Assembly: GCF_001423185.1 (NCBI RefSeq) | Contig: NZ_LMOB01000003.1 | Coordinates: forward strand, 439,943-503,942 | Source of the DNA: Plantibacter sp. Leaf314 | GTDB lineage: Bacteria > Actinomycetota > Actinomycetes > Actinomycetales > Microbacteriaceae | Direction: 5' to 3' | DNA length: 64,000 nt | Shown here: positions 58,447 to 64,000 of the stretch, piece by piece | Position numbering within the stretch: the stretch's first letter is position 1 | How the letters are laid out: each line of letters begins with the position of its first letter | The notes under the pieces: model-generated | The model's database searches: none | The model's input: only the letters and a program-made list of their open reading frames with translations | Told to the model about the DNA's origin: nothing | Made by a program: the position numbers and the translations under genes

Positions 58447-60069
58447 GTGACTTCGCCCAGGCAGCAGCCGTCGGCCTCGATGGGACCGGCCGGTGGATCC
58501 CGCCGCAGCGGTCCCCGTGCGCGGCGGACGGCACGTGTCGCGCTCGTCGCCGGTCTCGCGGTGGCGGCCCTCACGCTGAGTGGATGCGTCACGGCGTTCC
58601 TGCCCCCGAAGGCCGCCGAACCGACGCCGTCGTCGTCGGCGGCGACCAGCGACGTCGATGCGGCGCTGAAGCCCTTCTATGAGCAGCAGCTCGACTGGAA
58701 GACCAGTGGGTGCGTCGACGGCTTCGAGTGCGCCACGGCGAAGGCGCCCATCGACTGGGACAACCCGTCCGATGGCGAGCTGTCCCTCGCACTCGTGCGT
58801 CACCAGGCGACGAACGGCAAGCCGATCGGTTCGCTCTTCATGAACCCCGGCGGCCCGGGCGGTTCCGGCTACAGCCTCGTCGCCGACAGCCTCGACTTCG
58901 CGGTCGACAAGGACCTGCAGGAGAACTTCGACGTCGTCGGCTTCGACCCTCGTGGTGTCGGCAAGTCGACGCCCGTCACCTGCCTGAGTGATTCGGAGAT
59001 GGACGCATACCTGTACGACGTCACGCCGGGCGAGCGCGGCTCCGACGAGTGGATCGCCGCCAACGAGAAGGCCGCGAAGGACTTCGGCGACGCCTGTGCG
59101 GAGGAGACCGGCAAGATGCTCGAGTTCGTCGACACGCAGAGTGCAGCGAAGGACCTCGACATGCTCCGGGCGGCCGTCGGCGACAAGCAGCTCTACTACC
59201 TCGGCTACTCGTACGGCACCTTCCTCGGCGCGACCTACGCCGAACTCTTCCCGAAGAACGTCGGGCGCCTCGTCCTCGACGGGGCGATCGATCCGTCGAC
59301 GTCGAACTTCGAGGTGGTGAAGGAGCAGGCCAAGGGCTTCGAGAGCGCGCTGCGCGCCTACCTCGAGGACTGCATGTCGGGGACGGACTGCCCGTTCTCC
59401 GGTTCGGTCGACGACGCGATGACGGAGATCAAGAGCCTCCTCGACCAGGTGGACGCGAGCCCGATCCCCGCTGACGACGGCCGTGAGCTCGGCGGCAACA
59501 CGCTGCTCACCGCGATCATCTACCCGCTGTACCAGGCCGACGCCTGGCCGTACCTGAGTCGGATGTTCGACGAGGTCATGCAGGGCGGCACGGACATCGC
59601 GTTCCAGTTCGCCGACGGATACAACGGTCGCGGCGACACCGGCAAGTACACCGACAACCAGACCGAGGCCTTCAACGCGATCAACTGCCTCGACTACAGC
59701 TACGACGACGACAAGACGAAGATGGCCGACGAGGCCAAGGAACTCGAGCAGGCCGCTCCGGTGATCGGCGAGTACATGGCCTACGGCGACACGTTCTGCG
59801 CGAACTGGCCGTACCAGACGAGGACCGAGCGTGGCGAGATCCATGCGAAGGGTGCCGCTCCGATCCTCGTCGTCGGAACCACGAACGACCCGGCCACGCC
59901 GTACGTCTGGGCGCAGAACCTCGCGGAGCAGCTCGACCAGGGCCAGCTCATCACCTACAAGGGTGAGGGGCACACCGGCTACAACAAGGGCAGCGACTGT
60001 GTGAACCAGGCGGTCGACCAGTACCTCATCGATGGCACCGTCCCGTCGAAGGACCCGATGTGCAGTTGA
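58447..60069 (+). CDS. Alpha/beta hydrolase lipoprotein, tripeptidyl aminopeptidase-like
   Basis: 540 residues, GTG start. A basic leader and hydrophobic helix end in the lipobox LSGC (Cys about 47). FMNPGGPGGSGYSL, DVVGFDPRGVGKSTPV, nucleophile LGYSYGTFLG (Ser about 255) and C-terminal ATPYVWAQNLAEQL and EGHTGY (catalytic His) match the S33/TAP-like peptidases of the SlpD/E type. It is likely outside the membrane and releases short peptides from substrate N-termini. It starts nine bases after holB. Confidence 0.92.
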   Translation: MTSPRQQPSASMGPAGGSRRSGPRARRTARVALVAGLAVAALTLSGCVTAFLPPKAAEPTPSSSAATSDVDAALKPFYEQQLDWKTSGCVDGFECATAKAPIDWDNPSDGELSLALVRHQATNGKPIGSLFMNPGGPGGSGYSLVADSLDFAVDKDLQENFDVVGFDPRGVGKSTPVTCLSDSEMDAYLYDVTPGERGSDEWIAANEKAAKDFGDACAEETGKMLEFVDTQSAAKDLDMLRAAVGDKQLYYLGYSYGTFLGATYAELFPKNVGRLVLDGAIDPSTSNFEVVKEQAKGFESALRAYLEDCMSGTDCPFSGSVDDAMTEIKSLLDQVDASPIPADDGRELGGNTLLTAIIYPLYQADAWPYLSRMFDEVMQGGTDIAFQFADGYNGRGDTGKYTDNQTEAFNAINCLDYSYDDDKTKMADEAKELEQAAPVIGEYMAYGDTFCANWPYQTRTERGEIHAKGAAPILVVGTTNDPATPYVWAQNLAEQLDQGQLITYKGEGHTGYNKGSDCVNQAVDQYLIDGTVPSKDPMCS

Positions 60070-60082
60070 TGGCGGGACCTCG

Positions 60083-60724
60083 ATGACCATGACGGTGCCG
60101 GCCGAACTCGGGCTCCGCGAGCGGAAGCGCCTCGCGACGCGTCGGGCGATCCAGCACGCGGTGTTGACGCTCGCGGGGGAGCACGGGCTCGAGAACGTGA
60201 CGGTCGAGGAGGTGAGCCGGCGGGCGGAGATCTCACCGCGGACCTTCTTCAACTACTTCGGGACGAAGGAGGAGGCGCTGATCGGCGACATCCCGTTGAT
60301 CCCCGACGGCGACGCCCTCGAAGCCTTCCTGACCGCGGGCCCGGCGACCGACGTCCTCACCGATCTCGGCGAGTTGTTGGCCCGGACGGTGGGCGATGCC
60401 GACGAGGACGTCGAGATCCACCATCTCCGCAAGGACGTGCTGCGTGATCACCCGCACCTCCTCGGGGCGCGGATCGCGAGCATGCGCGGTTTCGAAGAAG
60501 GTCTGTACAAGGTCGTCGAGCGGCGGGTGCTGAACGACGAGCCCGCGCTCGCGGATGACTCGGAAGCCCTCTTCGATCGGTGTTGGATGATGACGATGGT
60601 GGGATTCGCGGGGCTCCGCCATGCCTGGCGTTGCTGGGCCGATGCGCCGACCCCCGGGTCGCTCGCGGAGCGGATCCGTCGTTCTTTCGCTGAGCTGTAC
60701 ACGACCGTGCAAAAGCTGCGCTAA
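60083..60724 (+). CDS. TetR family regulator
   Basis: 213 residues. HTH NVTVEEVSRRAEISPRTFFNYF (split by the turn) near 40 and GTKEEAL; the C-terminal ligand domain is divergent. The ATG at 60083 follows CGGGACCTCG with poor ribosome complementarity; ATG 60089 is an alternative. It starts 13 bases after the peptidase gene and may be cotranscribed, so it may control an efflux or envelope target not seen here. Confidence 0.9.
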   Translation: MTMTVPAELGLRERKRLATRRAIQHAVLTLAGEHGLENVTVEEVSRRAEISPRTFFNYFGTKEEALIGDIPLIPDGDALEAFLTAGPATDVLTDLGELLARTVGDADEDVEIHHLRKDVLRDHPHLLGARIASMRGFEEGLYKVVERRVLNDEPALADDSEALFDRCWMMTMVGFAGLRHAWRCWADAPTPGSLAERIRRSFAELYTTVQKLR

Positions 60725-60759
60725 CATGGATACTCGTGCGCCGGGCGACCAGTGCACGC

Positions 60760-60835
60760 GCCGCCCTAGCTCAGTCGGCAGAGCATCTCACTCGTAATGA
60801 GAAGGTCAAGGGTTCGATTCCCTTGGGCGGCTCCA
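60760..60835 (+). tRNA. tRNA-Thr (anticodon CGT)
   Basis: A 76-nt cloverleaf with encoded CCA. Acceptor GCCGCCC pairs with GGGCGGC, the anticodon stem TCTCA/TGAGA holds CTCGTAA (CGT), and the T loop is TTCGATT. It is the integration target of the element that begins just downstream: the integrase gene follows and no further core gene is seen. Confidence 0.96.
60815..60835 (+). other. Probable attachment site at the tRNA-Thr 3' end
   Basis: Tyrosine integrases of this type normally recombine within the 3' half of the tRNA gene, and here the tRNA is kept intact up to CCA. The exact core cannot be set because the other end of the element lies beyond the window. Confidence 0.55.
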
Positions 60836-60950
60836 CCAGCATCACCCGGCCGTTGCCCTGGAAAACGCAGGTCAGCGGCCATTTTCTTGCCCACTCACAG
60901 GCCCGTCCGACCGGCCGAACTGGGCGACAGCTGCCGGCTAGGCGCGAAAA

Positions 60951-60986
60951 TGTAGCAACGCGTGTAGCAACGCATGTAGCAACGAC
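60951..60986. repeat. Three 12-bp direct repeats, probable integrase arm sites
   Basis: TGTAGCAACGCG, TGTAGCAACGCA and TGTAGCAACGAC run without gaps at 60951, 60963 and 60975, between the tRNA and the integrase 3' end. Tandem repeats near att are usual binding sites for the integrase arm-binding domain. Confidence 0.7.
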
Positions 60987-61023
60987 CCCGCGAACGGCAG
61001 TGAACAACGGCGAACGTGCATGG

Positions 61024-62178
61024 TCATTCCGGTCCTACAGCGGGGGAGTCGAGCGCGGCATTCATCGCGTCTGAGGCGTTCCGCAAGGTCGTCGGTGCGA
61101 CGTGCGAGTAGATGTCGGAAGTGATCGCCATGTTGGCGTGGCCGAGTATTTCCATGACCGTGCGCATCTGCACACCTTGGGCCAGCAGGAGCGACGCGCA
61201 GGTGTGACGCATGTCGTGAAACCGGATTCGGCGCACGTTCGCGGCGGCGATCTCCTTGTCGAAGCTCCGGCGGAGGTTGCTCGGCTCGATGGGGGTACCG
61301 GTCCGTGTCGTGAAGACGAGCCCGGAATCGACCCAGGCATCGCCGGCCGCGCGCTGATCCGAGAGTTGGTTCGCGGCTCGAGTTCTGAGCGCAGCGATAG
61401 CTCGAGCCGGTAGGGGCAGCGTCCGCCGCGATCGCGCGGTCTTCGTCGGTCCGATCGAGATCCCTTGACCGGTTCCGGCGCGGTGAGCAGTCTGTCGGAT
61501 GCGGAGCTGTGTTCGCTCGGCGTTGATGTCTGCCCAGCGCAGGCCGAGCAGCTCTCCCCGGCGAAGTCCGAGCGTCAGCGCGAGAACGTAGAGCTCGGCG
61601 AATTGTGAGTCGCGGCTGGACTCCATAAAGGCGGAAGCCTCCTCCGCTGTCCACGGCTCCACTTCCTGGTGCTCGATCTTGGGAGCGCGGACGAGTGCCG
61701 CGACGTTACGCCCGATGTGCTGCTCGCGGGCTGCTTCGGCGAGGATACTGCGGAGCACGGCGTGAGCAAGCCGCACGGTGTGGGCCGAGACGCCCGTGCG
61801 CGCGATGTTGGAGTGCATTTCGCGGACGTGTTGTGGCGTCAGCTGTTCGAGTTTCTTCGTGCTTAGCGATGGGAGCACGTGTTTCTGCAGAACCCACTCG
61901 TAGTTGGCCCTGGTGGTCGGGCGGAGCACGCTCGGTGCGATGTGGGTGAGCCAGTGCTCGGAGTAGGTCTTCACGGTCCAGCCCGAGACCGCGGTTGGGA
62001 CGCCGGCGTCTGTCTGGGTGATGAGGTCGCGGAGCTTGGCGGCGACCTGCGCTTTGGTGTGTCCATAGACGGTGCGGCGCTTTCGCGCTCCGTTTGCGGC
62101 CAGCACGTACGCTGCGCCAGTCCACTGGCCGTCGTCGCGCTTGTAGATCGAGCCCTCGCCGTTTGCGCGCTGACTCAC
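61024..62178 (-). CDS. Tyrosine recombinase, phage-type integrase
   Basis: 384 residues from GTG 62178. An N-terminal arm-binding domain (GEGSIYKRDDGQWTGAAYV) is followed by a SAM-like core-binding domain (SEHWLTHIAPSVLRPTT). The catalytic domain has Arg in GLRRGELLGLRW, HDMRHTCASLLL (His and Arg), LGHAN and the Tyr nucleophile in SDIYSHV. It integrates and excises the element at tRNA-Thr. Start overlaps the excisionase-like stop (GTGA). Confidence 0.95.
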   Translation of the reverse strand: MSQRANGEGSIYKRDDGQWTGAAYVLAANGARKRRTVYGHTKAQVAAKLRDLITQTDAGVPTAVSGWTVKTYSEHWLTHIAPSVLRPTTRANYEWVLQKHVLPSLSTKKLEQLTPQHVREMHSNIARTGVSAHTVRLAHAVLRSILAEAAREQHIGRNVAALVRAPKIEHQEVEPWTAEEASAFMESSRDSQFAELYVLALTLGLRRGELLGLRWADINAERTQLRIRQTAHRAGTGQGISIGPTKTARSRRTLPLPARAIAALRTRAANQLSDQRAAGDAWVDSGLVFTTRTGTPIEPSNLRRSFDKEIAAANVRRIRFHDMRHTCASLLLAQGVQMRTVMEILGHANMAITSDIYSHVAPTTLRNASDAMNAALDSPAVGPE

Positions 62179-62381
62179 GCCTGGTCTTCACCTGCGAGCT
62201 GCCGAGCAAAGCGGCGCAGTGCGGCGACGGGGATGCGTCTGGCTCGTCCGATCTTGACGCTGGATAGGTGGCCGAGTCTCATGAGGTCATAGACCGTGGA
62301 GCGTCCCACTCCGAGTGATTCTGCTGCCTCTTCGGCGGTGAGCAGGAGCTTGTCGATTGGCATGATGATCCGATCAGTCAT
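62175..62381 (-). CDS. Excisionase-like helix-turn-helix protein
   Basis: 68 residues from ATG 62381 (62363 is an alternative; neither has a good ribosome site). DKLLLTAEEAAESLGVGRST opens a MerR/Xis-type HTH with VYDLMRLGHLSSVKIGRARR, the usual DNA-binding domain of small excisionases. It precedes and overlaps the integrase by four bases. It should steer recombination toward excision. Confidence 0.85.
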   Translation of the reverse strand: MTDRIIMPIDKLLLTAEEAAESLGVGRSTVYDLMRLGHLSSVKIGRARRIPVAALRRFARQLAGEDQA

Positions 62382-62654
62382 TGGCCGCCCGAGCGGGCGC
62401 CCCGTGACTCCTCTTGTCGGGAGGCTCGGCAAGCGGCGGACCCCGACGGATCGTGCTGTCTTTCGGATCGGCTGGGTCCGTGAGGAGCGAGCCTCCGCTT
62501 TTCTGACGGAGCGCGCGGTGCGGGGTGCTCGAGAGTCGGCTCGGGCAAGCGCCGAAAGGCGGCAATGGCTGACGTCGGCACCGGGGCATCGACGAAGCGG
62601 TTGCAATCACATCGAGCGGCAACCGAACTGGACGTCGTTGATGTCCGTCAGTCG
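62382..62654. other. Gap without a recognisable gene
   Basis: 273 bases between the excisionase-like gene and the TetR regulator, both on the minus strand. No gene, hairpin or repeat stands out. Its base composition is somewhat less GC-rich than the core chromosome to the left. Confidence 0.5.
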
Positions 62655-63287
62655 CTAGTGGTGATCGCCGAGACCTTCGGCTGGACGCGCCTGACCAAGC
62701 ATGGCCGCCGCAGAGCGACGGAGGATGTGGGCTGTCAGGGGGTCATCGATCTCCCGCATCGCAGCGTGCGCATTCGTGCCGTCAATGAGCGCTAAGAGCT
62801 GCCACGCAGCCTCGCTCGAGTCCTCGACCGTGAAGTCGCCCGCACGCATTCCCTGCTCGATCAGATCACTGAGCAGGCGATGCCATCGCTCGGATTGCTC
62901 GCGCAGTTCTATGCGGAGCTGAGGGTTGCGTCTTGCGACCGCCCAACTCTCAACCCAGACGAACGCGCTGGCCGCGTACTCCGCCTCCGGCGAAGCCCCG
63001 AGCACAGTGTCGAGCTTCTCAACCGGATTCGACAGCGCCGCCAGAGCGTTCGCGGTCTCGGCGTACTCCTCGGAGGCGATCGTCGCATACGTCTTTGCAA
63101 CGAGCTCGTCCAGAGAAAAGTAGTGCGTAACGAGGCCTGCGGCGATGCCTGCACCGGTCGCAACGGACCGTACCGACAACGCACCGAGCCCCTCGTCGCG
63201 AGCGATCTGAACGGCGGCGCGGAGGATCTCAGTGGCCCGTTGTTCGGGCGACAACCTGACACGTACGCGTGAATCCTTCGTTGACAT
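62655..63287 (-). CDS. TetR family regulator of the neighbouring permease
   Basis: 210 residues. ALSVRSVATGAGIAAGLVTH and YFSLDEL form the HTH with short C-terminal recognition helix; the remainder is a ligand-binding bundle. It is divergent from the permease gene, sharing a 65-base promoter region with a dyad, so it likely controls uptake of the transported base or hydantoin-like compound. Part of the tRNA-Thr element. Confidence 0.9.
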   Translation of the reverse strand: MSTKDSRVRVRLSPEQRATEILRAAVQIARDEGLGALSVRSVATGAGIAAGLVTHYFSLDELVAKTYATIASEEYAETANALAALSNPVEKLDTVLGASPEAEYAASAFVWVESWAVARRNPQLRIELREQSERWHRLLSDLIEQGMRAGDFTVEDSSEAAWQLLALIDGTNAHAAMREIDDPLTAHILRRSAAAMLGQARPAEGLGDHH

Positions 63288-63315
63288 GCCCCCATAGTCT
63301 CACTACGCTCACCTT

Positions 63316-63333
63316 ATTGTTCAGCTGTTCAAT
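63316..63333. promoter_or_regulatory. Operator-like dyad between TetR and permease genes
   Basis: ATTGTTCAGCTGTTCAAT is an interrupted palindrome: ATTG and CAAT outer arms, CAGCTG centre, TT mismatches. It also reads as two TGTTCA direct repeats. Its place fits TetR autoregulation. Confidence 0.6.
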
Positions 63334-63352
63334 AGGCGACGGAGGCTTTGAG

Positions 63353-64000
63353 ATGAGCAAGAGCGACATCGGGATCGACACCGCGGGACACATCGAGGTC
63401 GGCGGGATCGACTACATCGCGGAATCTCAGCGCCATGGACGCCCGCTTGGCCTGTTCGGAATCTGGGCGGCAGCGAACGTGACCTACCTCTACATCGTCT
63501 ACGGCGGGCTCTTAGTCATCCTTGGACTGCAGGTGTGGGAAGCGCTCGTCATCTGCGTCGTCGGAAACCTGTGGTGGTTCGTGGTGGGATGGGTTGCGGT
63601 ATCCGGGCCGGCCTCCGGCACCCCGAGCGTGATCATCATGCGAGCCATGTTCGGGCTCCGTGGCAACACGCTGTTCGGTGCCGGGCTCGGCGCCGCAATC
63701 GCGATCCTCTTCGTGATCCTCAACGTCACCTTCGCCGCGCTCGCGTCGAACGCACTCCTCACCGCGCTCGGTCTCGACGTCACACCGGTGGGTTCCTTCT
63801 TCCTACTGCTTGCCGTGGCCGCACTCAGCCTCACGCTGAGCGTGTTCGGCCATGCGACGATCGAACGCCTGAGTCCATACATTTCCGGCGCCGTGGGCGC
63901 GTGTTTCCTGCTCGCCGGAGTGTATGTGCTCAAGGCCGCGGATTGGGGCTTCCAGTCACCCGCACTCGGTGGGTGGGAGCGCACTGCGCTATGGCTCGTG
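63353..64000 (+). CDS. NCS1 family purine-cytosine permease (3' end outside window)
   Basis: The first 216 codons only. GGAGG at 63341-63345 precedes ATG 63353. A short polar N-terminus with ESQRHGRPLGLFGIWAAANV and repeated helices (LLVILGLQVWEALVICVVGN; SGPASGTPSVIIMRAMFGLRG) match the NCS1 nucleobase:cation symporters of the CodB/PucI group. It imports a purine, pyrimidine or hydantoin-like compound. It is cargo of the integrated element; downstream catabolic genes probably follow. Confidence 0.88.
   Translation, partial: MSKSDIGIDTAGHIEVGGIDYIAESQRHGRPLGLFGIWAAANVTYLYIVYGGLLVILGLQVWEALVICVVGNLWWFVVGWVAVSGPASGTPSVIIMRAMFGLRGNTLFGAGLGAAIAILFVILNVTFAALASNALLTALGLDVTPVGSFFLLLAVAALSLTLSVFGHATIERLSPYISGAVGACFLLAGVYVLKAADWGFQSPALGGWERTALWLV

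Overview
The window comes from a high-GC Gram-positive chromosome, most likely a plant- or soil-associated member of the family Microbacteriaceae (Actinomycetota). The evidence is the GC-rich codon use, the dnaX-recR and topA-tmk-holB replication clusters of actinobacterial type, LPxTG-like cell-wall anchors, a 6C RNA, a Tad pilus cluster and two PASTA/penicillin-binding class A PBPs. The genus cannot be fixed from the sequence alone.

Layout. 1-4.0 kb: the 3' part of a giant Asp/Ala hexapeptide-repeat surface protein with an LPSTG anchor, then a translationally coupled DUF5819-HTTM pair. 4.1-8.6 kb: a fructose PTS operon (DeoR regulator, fruK, fruA, HPr) preceded by twin dyads and closed by a perfect 24-bp terminator stem. 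8.6-19.4 kb: a sugar-utilisation locus with a wall-anchored multidomain GH30 glycanase, a LacI regulator, a carbohydrate ABC importer and a GH35 beta-galactosidase. Four copies of one 16-bp palindrome tie it into a single regulon, probably for galactan or arabinogalactan side chains. 19.4-30.6 kb: housekeeping genes dnaX, recR, a GNAT protein, aspartokinase, asd, an SGNH hydrolase, mqo, tdk and ugd. 30.5-34.4 kb: envelope genes (VanZ-like, DUF4012 and two tandem small LPxTG-like exported paralogs). 34.5-34.8 kb: tRNA-Pro(CGG), whose 3' end and terminator are tandemly duplicated. 34.9-41.0 kb: a metallophosphoesterase and two tandem class A PBPs. 41.1-44.2 kb: a small DUF4177-like protein, RidA, acs and a 6C RNA. 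44.3-48.9 kb: a ribonucleoside-salvage operon (nucleoside hydrolase, MFS transporter, ribokinase) divergent from its LacI regulator, with two operator-like dyads between. 49.0-53.2 kb: a compact Tad/Flp locus (TadA, a TadB-TadC fusion, a DUF4244 pilin, two TadE/F-like proteins) interrupted by a PadR pair on the other strand. 53.6-60.7 kb: topA-tmk-holB, a lipoprotein peptidase and a TetR regulator. 60.8 kb to the end: tRNA-Thr(CGT), occupied by an integrative element whose left end is in the window (three 12-bp direct repeats, tyrosine integrase, excisionase-like protein, TetR regulator, NCS1 permease running off the end).

Across the window runs a dispersed REP-like element with core CCTGAGCCTGTCGAAGG. 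It sits mostly in inverted pairs between genes, but it has also entered coding sequence: it is expanded in frame inside the dnaX linker, and a diverged copy lies at the 3' end of fruK. Most gene calls rest on recognisable motifs. Substrates and regulatory links are inferred from gene order and dyad symmetry.
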